64,000 nucleotides of DNA. Origin: Gammaproteobacteria bacterium (lineage in GTDB: Bacteria > Pseudomonadota > Gammaproteobacteria > Burkholderiales > Burkholderiaceae_C). The position numbers and the translations under genes were made by a program. Shown in pieces: positions 17,011 through 26,524 of this stretch. Under the pieces are notes generated by a model that saw only the letters and a list, made by a program, of their open reading frames with translations, was not told the origin of the DNA and did no database searches. Where the stretch lies: assembly GCA_018815325.1 (NCBI GenBank), contig JAHIYE010000003.1, positions 62,001 through 126,000 on the forward strand. The letters are read 5' to 3'. Numbering within the stretch: the first letter of the stretch is position 1; each line of letters opens with the position of its first letter.

Positions 17011-17802
17011 TTACGCCGCAGCCTGCGCTTGCGACAGCTTGCCCAGCACCAGCCGCATTTGCCGCTGGCAGCGTGCCGCCAACGCCTCGTCATGCGTGAC
17101 CACGATGAAGGCCGTACCCTGGTCACGCGCCAGTTGCATCATGAGCTCGAACACACCATCAGCGGTGTTCCGATCCAGGTTGCCCGTGGGCTCATCGGCC
17201 AGCACGCAGGCCGGCTGTGTGACCAGCGCGCGCGCAATCGCTACGCGCTGGCGCTCGCCACCCGACAGCTCGGCCGGGCGGTGGTGGATGCGGTCCTGCA
17301 GGCCCACGCTGGCCAGCATCCTGGTTGCCACCTGCGCGGCCTCGTCGCGCGCCATGCGCCGGATCCACAAAGGCATGGCCACGTTGTCCAGCGCGCTGAA
17401 CTCGGGCAGCAGGTGGTGGAACTGGTAGACAAAACCCAGGTGCTGGTTGCGCAGGCGGCCTTGTTCGGCCGCACTCTGGTGTGCCAGGTCCTGCCCCTTC
17501 AGGTGCACCGAGCCGCTGCTGGGCGCATCGAGCCCACCCAGCAGGTGCAGCAGCGTGCTCTTGCCCGAGCCCGAGGCACCGACGATGGCCACGGTCTCGC
17601 CCGCGCTCACGGTCAGGTCAACCCCCTGCAGCACCGTGACGTCGAGCCGGCCTTCGGTAAACCGCTTGGTCAGGCCCTGGGCCTGCAACACCGGTGGCTG
17701 AGCCATCCCATCGGCGCCGGGCCGCCCCAAGCCGATGACGGCCCCCTCGGGGGGCAGCGTAGTACGCGTAGCGACAAGCGTGGGGGTCATATCTTCACTC
17801 AT
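17011..17802 (-). CDS. lolD: LolD, ATP-binding subunit of lipoprotein release system
   Basis: ABC ATPase with Walker [11 protein letters not shown]-loop YQFHHLLPE, signature LSGGERQ and Walker [10 protein letters not shown]. The [10 protein letters not shown] sequence and the linkage to a LolC/E permease identify LolD, which drives transfer of outer-membrane lipoproteins to LolA. From ATG 17802 (GGAGG upstream, overlapping the lolC/E stop by 8 nt) the product is 263 residues, but the first 32 ([20 protein letters not shown] and following) are encoded by a copy of the dispersed 75-bp element. Normal LolD starts near [11 protein letters not shown], so ATG 17706 (MAQPPVLQ) may be the ancestral or true start. 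Confidence 0.93.
   Translation of the reverse strand: MSEDMTPTLVATRTTLPPEGAVIGLGRPGADGMAQPPVLQAQGLTKRFTEGRLDVTVLQGVDLTVSAGETVAIVGASGSGKSTLLHLLGGLDAPSSGSVHLKGQDLAHQSAAEQGRLRNQHLGFVYQFHHLLPEFSALDNVAMPLWIRRMARDEAAQVATRMLASVGLQDRIHHRPAELSGGERQRVAIARALVTQPACVLADEPTGNLDRNTADGVFELMMQLARDQGTAFIVVTHDEALAARCQRQMRLVLGKLSQAQAAA
17714..17787 (+). repeat. Dispersed 75-bp element, copy A
   Basis: Begins GCGCCGGGCCGCCCCAAG, has the central palindrome GGCCCCCTCGGGGGGCAGCG and ends AAGCGTGGGGG. It matches copies at 20569-20641 and (inverted) 52505-52583. It lies at the lolC/E-lolD junction and is translated as the LolD N-terminus if ATG 17802 is used. Confidence 0.8.
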
Positions 17803-19051
17803 AGCGGAGCGCCTCCGCCGGGTTCACGCGGCTGGCGCGCCAGCTCGGATAAATGGTGGCCACAAAGGCCAGCACCAGCGAGATCACTGCAATCGGCACA
17901 ATGTCGGCCTGCTGCGGATCGCTGGGCATGCGGTTGATCAGGTAAATCTCTTGCGGCAGGAAACTCGCATGCAGCAGTTGCTCCAGCGCAGGCACGATCA
18001 CGTCAATATTGAAGGCCACACCCAGACCCAGCAACAAGCCGGCCAGCGTGCCGATCACACCCACCATCGCCCCTTGCACCACAAAGATGCCCATGATGCT
18101 GCGCGGGCTGGCACCGAGCGTGCGCAGGATGGCAATGTCGGCGCGCTTGTCGGTCACCGTCATCACGAGTGTGCTCACGAGGTTGAAGGCCGCCACCGCC
18201 ACGATCAGCGTGAGGATGATGAACATCATGCGTTTTTCCAGCTGTACGGCGGCAAACCAGGTGCGGTTCTGGCGCGTCCAGTCGCGTATGTAGAGGTCAC
18301 CCGACAGGCTGGTAGAGAGTTGTACAGCCACCTCGCGGGCCTGGTGCAGGTCCTTGAGCTTGAGGCGAATGCCGCTCGGGCCTTCCAGCCGGAAAATCTT
18401 GGCCGCGTCGTCCAGGTGGATCATGGCCAGCGCCGAGTCGTACTCATAGTGACCCGAGTCAAAGGTGCCCACCACCGTCATCTGCTTGAGGCGCGGCACC
18501 ACGCCGGCCGGCGTGACCTGGCCACTGGGCGCCACCAGGGTGACCTTGTCGCCCTGTCGCACCCCCAGGCTGCGTGCCAGCTCAACCCCCAGTACCACAC
18601 CAAACTCGCCCGGTACCAGACGCGTCAGCGCCGTGTTCTGCAACTCGCCAGCCATGTCTGTCACCTGTGGCTCCTGCGCCGGGTCGATACCGCGCACGAC
18701 CACCCCCTTCATGTCCTCGCCCCGGGCCAGCAGGGCCTGGGTGGCGATGAAGGGCGCGGCGCCAATGACCTGCGGGTTGGCCCGGGCCTCGGCCAGCGTG
18801 CGCGCCACGTCCGGCAGTGCTGCGCCGCTGGGCGTGAAGATCTCGATGTGCGAGACCACGCTGAGCATGCGGTCGCGCACCTCTTTTTGAAAGCCGTTCA
18901 TCACGCTGAGCACAATGATGAGCGCGGCCACGCCAAGCGCAATGCCGAGCATGGACACGCCCGAGATGAACGAGATGAACCCGTTGCGCCGCGTGGTCCG
19001 GCCGGCGCGGGTGTAGCGCCAGCCAAGAATCAGTTCATAGGGAATTTGCAT
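17795..19051 (-). CDS. LolC/LolE-family lipoprotein-releasing permease
   Basis: A 418-residue inner-membrane protein starting [15 protein letters not shown], as LolC and LolE do. It has a first transmembrane helix at about 25-48 ([20 protein letters not shown]), a periplasmic MacB-type domain, and three C-terminal helices in an FtsX domain (about 270-410). It forms the membrane half of the ABC system with LolD. Only one permease gene is present, so this may be a LolF-like homodimer system. The frame is open upstream to 19351 but that region opposes the RpfE-type gene and is a shadow. Confidence 0.92.
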   Translation of the reverse strand: MQIPYELILGWRYTRAGRTTRRNGFISFISGVSMLGIALGVAALIIVLSVMNGFQKEVRDRMLSVVSHIEIFTPSGAALPDVARTLAEARANPQVIGAAPFIATQALLARGEDMKGVVVRGIDPAQEPQVTDMAGELQNTALTRLVPGEFGVVLGVELARSLGVRQGDKVTLVAPSGQVTPAGVVPRLKQMTVVGTFDSGHYEYDSALAMIHLDDAAKIFRLEGPSGIRLKLKDLHQAREVAVQLSTSLSGDLYIRDWTRQNRTWFAAVQLEKRMMFIILTLIVAVAAFNLVSTLVMTVTDKRADIAILRTLGASPRSIMGIFVVQGAMVGVIGTLAGLLLGLGVAFNIDVIVPALEQLLHASFLPQEIYLINRMPSDPQQADIVPIAVISLVLAFVATIYPSWRASRVNPAEALRYE

Positions 19052-19116
19052 CAGCCTGGGCCGGTGAGAAGGAGGGTTGCCATGAGGGCGATTGTGGCAT
19101 CCCGGACAATACCCGC

Positions 19117-20070
19117 ATGCACCTTCTGATTCCGTTTGCGTCCAGCAGTTCCGAATACGCCCGCCGCACCCTGCGCGAGCTGAAGCTGCCGCACCTCGAA
19201 CGCCTGCTGGCGCGCCTGACGCCGGTACACCACGACACGGGCAGCGATGACACGCTCTCGCCGCCCCATGAGCGCGCGCAGGCCCGCCTGCTGGGCCTGC
19301 ACGGCGCCGATGGCCTGCTGCCCTGGGCCGCGCTGCAGGCGCAGCAAACACAAGCGGACACGTCGTCCGGTGAAGGCTGGGGCTGGGTCACACCCTGCCG
19401 CTGGCAGGTCGGGCGCGACCACATCCGCATGGACCCGCCAGACACGCTGGCGCTGAACGAAACTGAATCACGCGCCCTGCTGGCGGCCATGCAGCCCTAC
19501 TTTGAAGAAGATGGCATCTCGCTGTTGTTTGTCAGCCCGACACGCTGGCTGGCCCGCAGCCCCCTGTTCCGCACGCTGCCCACGGCTTCGCTGGACCGCG
19601 TGGCAGGCCGCGACCTGGAGGGCTGGACGCCCAAAGGCGCGCAGGCCGCACCCATTCGCCGTCTGCAGAACGAAATGCAGATGCTGCTCTACACCCACCC
19701 CCTCAACGAGGCACGCGCCGAACGCGGCCTGCCACCGGTGAACTCGTTCTGGCTCAGCGGCACCGGCGCCCTGGACAGCACACCGGTATCTCCCACTGAG
19801 GCGAAACTCACCGTGGCGCACCAACTGGCCGACGCAGCCCTGCGTGAAGACTGGCCCGCCTGGGGCGAGGCATGGCAGCAGCTCGACGCGGTAGAGTGCG
19901 CCGCCTTGCTGGCAGCACTGGCGCAACCCGGCCCGCCCGAGCGCGCCATGCTCACGCTCTGCGGCGAACGCAGCGCGCAGACCCTGGCTGCCGCCCCACG
20001 CGGCCTGCTCACCCAAGTTATAGGTATTTTTGGGCGACAGCCCACGTCACATATATGGGACACGCTATGA
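19117..20070 (+). CDS. RpfE-type / phosphoglycerate mutase-like conserved protein
   Basis: The 317-residue protein (MHLLIPFASSSSEYARRTL at the start) matches the family found next to recJ in beta- and gammaproteobacteria and called regulatory protein RpfE in Xanthomonas. LLYTHPLNEARAERGLPPVNSFWLSGTG is its most conserved segment. No catalytic residue set is clear, so function is unknown. GACAAT ends 5 nt before the ATG, suggesting a leaderless mRNA. Its stop overlaps the recJ start (ATGA). Confidence 0.8.
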   Translation: MHLLIPFASSSSEYARRTLRELKLPHLERLLARLTPVHHDTGSDDTLSPPHERAQARLLGLHGADGLLPWAALQAQQTQADTSSGEGWGWVTPCRWQVGRDHIRMDPPDTLALNETESRALLAAMQPYFEEDGISLLFVSPTRWLARSPLFRTLPTASLDRVAGRDLEGWTPKGAQAAPIRRLQNEMQMLLYTHPLNEARAERGLPPVNSFWLSGTGALDSTPVSPTEAKLTVAHQLADAALREDWPAWGEAWQQLDAVECAALLAALAQPGPPERAMLTLCGERSAQTLAAAPRGLLTQVIGIFGRQPTSHIWDTL

Positions 20071-21860
20071 AAATAGTAGCGCGCGACATTCCGCCGCGCG
20101 CCGCCTGGGCGCTGGAACAGGCCGGCATCCACCCCTTGCTGGCCCGCCTCTATGCCGCACGCGGCGTGCTGAGCAAGGACGAGCTCGACGACGGCCTGGG
20201 CCGCCTGCTGCCGCCATCCGGAATGAAAGGCACCGCCGACGCCGCCGTGCTGCTGGCCGATGCCATCGCGGCCGACAGGAAGCTCTGCATCGTGGCCGAC
20301 TACGACTGCGATGGCGCCACCGCCTGTGCGGTCGCCATGCGTGGCCTGCGCCTGCTGGGTGCCAAGCACGTGAGCTACATCGTGCCCGACCGGGTGGTGG
20401 ATGGCTACGGCCTCACCGCCCCGATTGCCCAGCGCGTGAAAGACAGCGGTGCCGATGTGCTGATCACCGTGGACAACGGCATCGCCAGCATGGACGGCGT
20501 GGCCAAGGCCAAGGCCCTGGGTTTGCAGGTGCTGGTGACGGATCACCACCTGCCTGCCGCCGCACCGCCGCCGGGCCGCCCCAAGGCGGGTGCAGCCCCC
20601 TTGGGGGGCAGCGAGGACACGCCAGTGCCGAGCGTGGGGGCAGTACTTCTTCCACAGGCTGATGTGATCGTGAACCCCAACCAGCCTGGCTGCAGCTTCG
20701 AGAGCAAGTCCATCGCCGGTGTCGGCGTGATGTTTTATGTACTGCTAGCCTTGCGGGCGGAACTGCGAACACGCAAGGTGTTTGATGCGAGCAACCAGCC
20801 CAAGCTGGACGCGCTGCTCCCCCTCGTCGCCATGGGCACGGTGGCCGATGTGGTCAAGCTCGACGCCAACAACCGCCGTCTCGTCGCGCAAGGGCTCAAA
20901 CGCGTGCGCGCCGGCGCGCTCCCTCCCGGCATGGCCAGCCTGTTTGCCGCCGCCGGCCGCGTGGCGGCGAACGCCACCACCTTCGACTTTGGCTTTGCGC
21001 TGGGGCCACGCATCAACGCCGCGGGGCGCCTCGCCGACATGACCCTGGGCATCGAATGCCTGCTGACCGATGATGCGGCGCGCGCCGACGAGCTGGCCCG
21101 CACGCTGGACGGCATCAACCGTGAACGGCGCGAGATCGAAGGCGACATGCGCGAGCAGGCCATGCAGATTGCCGAGTCGCTGTTCGACGAGGAAGACGAG
21201 CCGCCACCCGCGATCTGCGTGTTCGACCCCGACTTTCATGAAGGCGTGGTCGGCATCGTGGCCTCGCGCATCAAGGACAAGCTGCACCGTCCCACCTTCG
21301 TCTTCGCCGCTTCGCAAGCCCCCGGCAAGGAGCATGAGCTCAAGGGATCGGGCCGCTCGATTCCCGGCTTTCACCTGCGCGATGCGCTGGACCTGGTGGC
21401 CAAGCGCTACCCCGGCACGCTGCTGCGCTTTGGCGGCCACGCCATGGCGGCGGGCTGCACGATTGAAGAGGAGCACCTCGACACCTTCGAGAACGGCCTG
21501 AGCGAGGTGGCGCAAGAGTGGCTGGACGCCGCCACGCTCACACGCCGGCTCGACACCGATGGCCCGCTCGCGCCCGAGTACCGCCGTGTGGACCTGGTGG
21601 ACACGCTGCACAAGGAGGTCTGGGGCCAGGGCTTTGCGCCGCCCACCTTCAGCGAAGAGGTGGAGGTGATCTCGCAGCGCCTGGTGGGCGAAAAACACCT
21701 GGCGCTGAAGCTCAAGCACCAGGGCCAGCCCGTGGACGGCATCTGGTTCGGCCACACCGAGCCGCTGCCGGCGCGCGTCACACTGGCGTTCCGGCTCGAT
21801 GCGGATGAGTGGCAGGGCGTGCGGCGGGTGCGCTTCCTGGTCGAAGGCGCGGAGCTATGA
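20067..21860 (+). CDS. recJ: RecJ single-strand-specific 5'-3' exonuclease
   Basis: The product is 597 residues, longer than usual. The DHH-family motifs are present: IVADYDCDGATA (motif I, about 77-82), VTVDNGI, VTDHHLP (DHH at about 159-161), and the DHHA1 motif with RFGGHAMAAGC. RecJ degrades ssDNA in recombination and mismatch/base-excision repair. After DHHLPA, an in-frame insertion of about 25 residues (about 168-192), rich in proline, glycine and alanine, is encoded by a copy of the 75-bp repeat; normal sequence resumes at ADVIVNPNQPG. Starts at ATG 20067, overlapping the previous stop. Confidence 0.95.
   Translation: MKIVARDIPPRAAWALEQAGIHPLLARLYAARGVLSKDELDDGLGRLLPPSGMKGTADAAVLLADAIAADRKLCIVADYDCDGATACAVAMRGLRLLGAKHVSYIVPDRVVDGYGLTAPIAQRVKDSGADVLITVDNGIASMDGVAKAKALGLQVLVTDHHLPAAAPPPGRPKAGAAPLGGSEDTPVPSVGAVLLPQADVIVNPNQPGCSFESKSIAGVGVMFYVLLALRAELRTRKVFDASNQPKLDALLPLVAMGTVADVVKLDANNRRLVAQGLKRVRAGALPPGMASLFAAAGRVAANATTFDFGFALGPRINAAGRLADMTLGIECLLTDDAARADELARTLDGINRERREIEGDMREQAMQIAESLFDEEDEPPPAICVFDPDFHEGVVGIVASRIKDKLHRPTFVFAASQAPGKEHELKGSGRSIPGFHLRDALDLVAKRYPGTLLRFGGHAMAAGCTIEEEHLDTFENGLSEVAQEWLDAATLTRRLDTDGPLAPEYRRVDLVDTLHKEVWGQGFAPPTFSEEVEVISQRLVGEKHLALKLKHQGQPVDGIWFGHTEPLPARVTLAFRLDADEWQGVRRVRFLVEGAEL
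20569..20641 (+). repeat. Dispersed 75-bp element, copy B (inside recJ)
   Basis: Begins CCGCCGGGCCGCCCCAAGG, has the centre CCCCCTTGGGGGGCAGCG and ends GAGCGTGGGGGC. It is in frame with recJ (no stop), adding about 24 codons after the DHH motif. Confidence 0.85.
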
Positions 21861-21873
21861 GCCGCCGCAAGCC

Positions 21874-23013
21874 TCAGGTCGTCGCGACGCAGTTGCGACC
21901 CATTGCCTTGGCCTTGTAAAGCGCCTTGTCGGCCCTGGCCAGCAATACATCAACCTGGGCATCGTCTGGGCGGTTGCATGTCACGCCAATGCTGACCGTG
22001 ACCGGCGGCAAGCCGCTGACAGGTGACTCCACCGTGCTACGAATGCGCTCGGCCACCGCCAACGCCTCCTCCAGCGAGGTCTCGGGCAACATCACCACAA
22101 ACTCTTCGCCGCCATAACGGCCCAGTCCATCCGGACGCCGCAGCAGCGGCGAGATGCGCGCCACAAAGTCAACCAGCACGCGGTCCCCCATCTGATGACC
22201 ATGGGTGTCGTTGATCACCTTGAAGTTATCCAGGTCCATGATCAGCAGTGACATGGTGCGCCCATGGCGGCGGCATCGCTCCAGTTCCTTCCCGCAGATG
22301 TCCAGCAGGGTCCGGCGCGTCAGCACGCCCGTAAGGGTGTCGTGAGTGGCCAGATGCTCGAACTCGGCACGCAGTCTGTCGGTTGCCATCAGCAATAGGC
22401 CGACAAAGAGCGTCAAGATCATTAAGGCGTTGGTAACGATGTACAGGGTCTGGAAGAGCGAGCCGTCGAACAGCCCGCCGCCCACGGGCAGCAACAGCGC
22501 GGCCATGAACCGCAGGCCGATGACGCCGGCCTGGATCAGCAAAATCACCACGGTGAAGCGGGTCACGAAAACTTTGCCCCCGTGCCGCAGGATCAGGCGG
22601 GCGTGGGCAAGCATCATCCAGCCCCAGAGAAACAGCACAACCAGAAGACGTGCGTCGTAGTTCGGTTCGACCAGTGTGTACCAGCTCAGCACAGGTACCG
22701 TCGCGAGAATGGCGCCCATCCAGAAACGCCAGGTCAGCGGAACTCCGAAAAACCGCTGGGAACCCACATGGATCAGCGCGATACCCGATAGCAGCAACAG
22801 GTTGGCAACGATCACCGTCAACAGATCGGGAAGCACGCCGCGGGCGCCGAACAGTAAGGTCGACACGAAAATAATGACGGGCGCAGCAGCCCATTGACCC
22901 AGCCCCCGGATGACGATCGGATAGCTGCGCTGCATGAGGAGGAACACCACCGAGAGCAACAGGCTCATGATGCCGGACATCAGGATGATGGAACGCAGGT
23001 CGAGATGAAACAT
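21874..23013 (-). CDS. Membrane diguanylate cyclase
   Basis: The 379-residue protein has six or so transmembrane helices in its first 210 residues and a C-terminal GGDEF domain. The active site reads RYGGEEFVVML, an active GGEEF variant, with DLDNFKVINDTHGHQMGD upstream, so synthesis of cyclic di-GMP is expected. No I-site RxxD is clear before it (RRPDGLGR has R-x-x-D spacing). It converges on recJ with a 13-nt gap. Confidence 0.92.
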   Translation of the reverse strand: MFHLDLRSIILMSGIMSLLLSVVFLLMQRSYPIVIRGLGQWAAAPVIIFVSTLLFGARGVLPDLLTVIVANLLLLSGIALIHVGSQRFFGVPLTWRFWMGAILATVPVLSWYTLVEPNYDARLLVVLFLWGWMMLAHARLILRHGGKVFVTRFTVVILLIQAGVIGLRFMAALLLPVGGGLFDGSLFQTLYIVTNALMILTLFVGLLLMATDRLRAEFEHLATHDTLTGVLTRRTLLDICGKELERCRRHGRTMSLLIMDLDNFKVINDTHGHQMGDRVLVDFVARISPLLRRPDGLGRYGGEEFVVMLPETSLEEALAVAERIRSTVESPVSGLPPVTVSIGVTCNRPDDAQVDVLLARADKALYKAKAMGRNCVATT

Positions 23014-23416
23014 GATCAGGCAATCATAGTTTGAGACAGCGGCGACGGTTAGTTGCCATGTTCATGGCATGCCTTCATCCGGTCAGTGACCCATCGCATG
23101 ACGCGCGTTTTGCAGGGCATCCAGCCCATCAGGTCCGGGTTGCGTCGGGGAGTCCGCTTCATTTGGCAGGGAAAGTACAACAGCGGCACTGTGAATCAAG
23201 CGGGATATTGATCAGATACCCGATGTGAAGAAACTGGCGGCCATGGTGGAATTGCGCAGGGTCTGCACGTTTGACAGATGACGTTTGTCTGAACCACCCG
23301 GATACTGTATATAAATACAGTTAACATGCTACTTTGTACTCCCCTTCAAATGGTTCATCAAACCAATTTGCCAGCAAATTAATGGCTTTGATACAGCCTG
23401 TTATCCCAACACCGCG
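23014..23416. other. Intergenic region upstream of Y-family polymerase
   Basis: About 400 bp with no convincing gene; it contains the LexA-controlled promoter at 23285-23320. Confidence 0.6.
23285..23320 (+). promoter_or_regulatory. LexA-regulated sigma70 promoter
   Basis: TTGTCT at 23285-23290 and TATATA at 23308-23313 are separated by exactly 17 bp. A near-consensus SOS box CTGTATATAAATACAG (23305-23320) covers the -10 element, so LexA binding would block RNA polymerase. The polymerase gene begins 97 nt downstream at 23417. Confidence 0.88.
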
Positions 23417-24688
23417 ATGCTGCGTACCCTGTTTGTTGATTTCAACTCCTACTTCGCCTCGGTCGAGCAGCAGGTGCAGCCGCAGCTGCGCGGGCGACCC
23501 GTGGGCGTGCTGCCGGTCATGGCTGAGACCACCTGCTGCATCGCGGCAAGCTGGGAGTCCAAGCAGCTGGGCATCAAGACTGGCACCAGTGTGCGCGAGG
23601 CGCGTCGTCTCTGCCCTGACATTATTTTTGTGCCGGCACGGCACGAGATTTATGTGGAGTTCCACCAGCGCGCCATCGCCGCGGTGGACCGCATCGTGCC
23701 GGTGCGGCAAGTGCTCTCGATCGACGAGATGGAGTGCGAGCTCACGGGTCGCTGGCGCGCGCGCGACAAGGCCGTGGCCATTGCCCACGACGTCAAGCGC
23801 GAGATCCGCGCCACGCTGGGCGAATGCCTGGGCAGCTCGATCGGCATTGCGCCCAACACGCTGCTGGGCAAGCTGGCTTCCAACATGCAAAAGCCCAACG
23901 GCCTGACAGTACTGGAACTGGCCGACATCCCGCACAAGCTCTACCCGCTCAAGCTGCGGGACATCACGGGCATCGGCCGGCGCATGCACGAGCGGCTGCA
24001 GTGCTGCGGCATCGACACTGTGGAGCAGCTCTATGCCGCCCCGCGCGATGTGCTGCGCACCGCCTGGGCTGGCATGGCGGGCGAAGAAATGTACGACAAG
24101 CTGCGCGGGCACTGGACCGGCCTGCAGCAGGCCCCCGGCCAGGTGGCGCGCTCGCTCGGGCACTCGCATGTGCTGCCCCCCGCGCTGCGCACACCACAAG
24201 GAGCCCTGAGTGTGCTCAACCGCCTGACGCAGAAAGCCGCCATGCGCCTGCGCAAGCAGGGCCTGTATGCCACGGCCATGGCCGTCAGCGTGCGCGGCGA
24301 ACCCCATGGCCGCAGCGCGTCAGGTGGGCACCGGGAAACCCGCTTTGGCGAAACCCAGGACACCAGCTTTCTGCTGCACGTGCTCAGCGAGCTCTGGGCC
24401 TCCGGGCTCGCGGCTTTGCCACAGCCCAAGATGGTGGGCATCACGCTGCATGGGCTGGTGCCCCAGACCCTGCACACACTGCCGCTGTTCGGAGATGCAC
24501 CTGCCCGCCACGACACCCTGCCCGGTGCACCGCCGCGCGACCGCAACCGCCTGCACGCAGCCATGGATGCCCTCAACCGCACCTATGGCAAGAACGCGCT
24601 TTATTTCGCCAGCGCCCACGGCGCCCTGGACCACGCCCCCATGCGTATTGCCTTCAACCGCATCCCGGACATCGAAACCGAACGGTGA
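23417..24688 (+). CDS. LexA-controlled Y-family DNA polymerase (ImpB/MucB/SamB family)
   Basis: The 423-residue product begins MLRTLFVDFNSYFASVEQQ, the palm motif of Y-family translesion polymerases; the catalytic acidic pair is in SIDEME (about 101-104), and GIGRRMHERL is the helix-hairpin-helix thumb. It lacks the clean DinB start (HVDMDCF) and is not followed by dnaE2 or preceded by imuA. The upstream LexA box fits SOS induction. It probably performs error-prone lesion bypass. Confidence 0.9.
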   Translation: MLRTLFVDFNSYFASVEQQVQPQLRGRPVGVLPVMAETTCCIAASWESKQLGIKTGTSVREARRLCPDIIFVPARHEIYVEFHQRAIAAVDRIVPVRQVLSIDEMECELTGRWRARDKAVAIAHDVKREIRATLGECLGSSIGIAPNTLLGKLASNMQKPNGLTVLELADIPHKLYPLKLRDITGIGRRMHERLQCCGIDTVEQLYAAPRDVLRTAWAGMAGEEMYDKLRGHWTGLQQAPGQVARSLGHSHVLPPALRTPQGALSVLNRLTQKAAMRLRKQGLYATAMAVSVRGEPHGRSASGGHRETRFGETQDTSFLLHVLSELWASGLAALPQPKMVGITLHGLVPQTLHTLPLFGDAPARHDTLPGAPPRDRNRLHAAMDALNRTYGKNALYFASAHGALDHAPMRIAFNRIPDIETER

Positions 24689-24773
24689 CAGCAAGGTCTT
24701 TTTGATCCGCAACGCATCTTGCAGAAAGTATGAGCAGGCCCTGGGGTTAACCCATAAGCCCTAGAATCAGGCA

Positions 24774-25628
24774 GTGAGTTCCATTCTCAACGCTGACCTC
24801 CACTGCCACTCCGTCGTGTCAGACGGCACGCTCACGCCCGAGCAATTGGCCGCACGCGCCAGTGCCAATGGTGTGGAGCTGTGGTCGCTGACCGACCACG
24901 ACGAGATCGGCGGCCAGCACCGCGCAGCGGCAGCAGCCAGAGCGCATGGCATGAAGTACCTCACCGGTACCGAAATTTCGATCACCTTTGCCGGCCATAC
25001 CGTGCACATCGTCGGCTTGGGCTTCGACCCGGACGATGCCCGCATGAAGCAGGGCCTGGCAGACACCCGCGGCGGACGCGGGCTGCGCGCCCGGGAGATG
25101 TCTGACGGTCTGGCCCAGGTGGGCATCAAGGACGCATACGAAGGTGCGCTCAAGTTCGTGGGCAACCCCGAGTTGATCTCGCGCACCCACTTCGCCCGCT
25201 TTCTGGTGGAGTCTGGCGTGTGCAAGGACACCAACGAGGTGTTCCGCAAATACCTGGTGGAGGGCAAGCCCGGCTTCGTGCCGCACCGCTGGGCCACGCT
25301 GGGCAATGCCCTGAAGTGGATCACCGAAGCCGGCGGCGTGGCCGTGATCGCCCACCCGGCGCGATACGGCTTTACACCGAACGAAGAATTCGCCCTGTTC
25401 TCCGAATTCAAGGCCCACGGCGGCCGTGGCGTCGAGGTTGTCACCGGCAGCCACAGTGCCGCCGAGGCCGTGCGCTATGCAGATACGGCGCGCGAGTTCG
25501 GCCTGGCGGCCTCCCGCGGCAGCGACTTCCACAGCCCCGATGAATCGCACACCGATCTGGGCCAGCTGCCCTATCTGCCCGGCGAATTGACCCCCGTGTG
25601 GGACCTGCTGGCGGACCGCATCCAGTGA
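24774..25628 (+). CDS. rnm: PHP-domain 3',5'-nucleoside bisphosphate phosphatase (RNase AM-like)
   Basis: The 284-residue PHP protein starts at GTG 24774 and shows metal ligands in DLHCHSVVSDG, LTDHDEIGG, GTEIS, HPARYG and GSDFHSPDE. This matches YciV/RNase AM, which removes 3'-phosphates from pAp-like molecules and trims 5' ends of rRNA. It leads an operon with a DMT transporter, YciO-like gene and further genes; yciV-yciO adjacency is also seen in E. coli. TAGAAT ends 6 nt before the GTG, so the message may be leaderless. Confidence 0.88.
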   Translation: MSSILNADLHCHSVVSDGTLTPEQLAARASANGVELWSLTDHDEIGGQHRAAAAARAHGMKYLTGTEISITFAGHTVHIVGLGFDPDDARMKQGLADTRGGRGLRAREMSDGLAQVGIKDAYEGALKFVGNPELISRTHFARFLVESGVCKDTNEVFRKYLVEGKPGFVPHRWATLGNALKWITEAGGVAVIAHPARYGFTPNEEFALFSEFKAHGGRGVEVVTGSHSAAEAVRYADTAREFGLAASRGSDFHSPDESHTDLGQLPYLPGELTPVWDLLADRIQ

Positions 25629-26524
25629 GCTACCGGCCCAACGCCCTGGCCGGCATTGCCCTCTCCGTTGCCGCTGTTGCCTGTTTTGCCACGCTGGACA
25701 CCACCACCAAATACATCACGATGACCGTGCCGGTGCTGATGGCCCTGTGGTTTCGCTACGTGCTGCAGGCCGTGCTGACCACCGCCGTCATGCTGCCGCT
25801 GTACGGACGCGACTTGCTGCGCACCGCCCACCCCAAATACCAGTTGCTGCGCGGTGTGCTGCTGCTGCTCAGCAGCCTGCTGGCCTTTCTGAGCCTCAAG
25901 TACATGCCGGTGGGCGAGTTCACCGCGATTGTGATGATCACGCCGCTGGCCATCACCGTGCTGGCGGCCACCACGCTCGGCGAAAAAATCTCCTTGCTGC
26001 GCTGGATTCTGGTGACCGGTGGCTTTGCTGGCACCCTGCTCATCATCCGCCCCGGTGGCGAAGTATTCGGCTGGAGCATGCTGCTGCCGCTGACCCTGGT
26101 GGGCACCAATGCCTGGTTCCAGATCCTCACGAGCCGGCTCGCCCGCACCGAAAAATCCGAGACCATGCATTTCTACACCGGCTGGGTCGGCGCGCTGCTG
26201 GCCTCGATCGCCCTGCCCTTTGTCTGGACCATGCCGGAGAACTGGGGCCAGTGGCTGGGCCTGTTCCTCATGGGCGTGATGGCCACGGTGGGGCACTTCC
26301 TGCTGATCCTGGCCTACTCACGCGCCCCGGCGGCCACGCTGACACCCTTCTTCTACGCCCAGATCGGTTTTGCCATGCTGGGCGGCTGGCTGCTGTTCTC
26401 CCATGTGCCGGACCAATGGTCAACGATGGGCATCGCGCTGATTGCCGTGTGCGGCGCCGCCGGTGCCTGGCTGACCATGCGCGAAAGCCGTATCCGTATG
26501 TCCCTTCCACCGGCAGAAACCTGA
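25625..26524 (+). CDS. DMT-superfamily (EamA) transporter
   Basis: The 299-residue product has ten hydrophobic helices, in two EamA repeats, e.g. ALSVAAVACFATLDTTTKYI and later LGLFLMGVMATVGHFLLILAYSRAPAA. EamA transporters export metabolites or amino acids; substrate unknown. The GTG start overlaps the previous stop (GTGA), as does the following gene with its stop, so it is translationally coupled. Confidence 0.9.
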   Translation: MSYRPNALAGIALSVAAVACFATLDTTTKYITMTVPVLMALWFRYVLQAVLTTAVMLPLYGRDLLRTAHPKYQLLRGVLLLLSSLLAFLSLKYMPVGEFTAIVMITPLAITVLAATTLGEKISLLRWILVTGGFAGTLLIIRPGGEVFGWSMLLPLTLVGTNAWFQILTSRLARTEKSETMHFYTGWVGALLASIALPFVWTMPENWGQWLGLFLMGVMATVGHFLLILAYSRAPAATLTPFFYAQIGFAMLGGWLLFSHVPDQWSTMGIALIAVCGAAGAWLTMRESRIRMSLPPAET

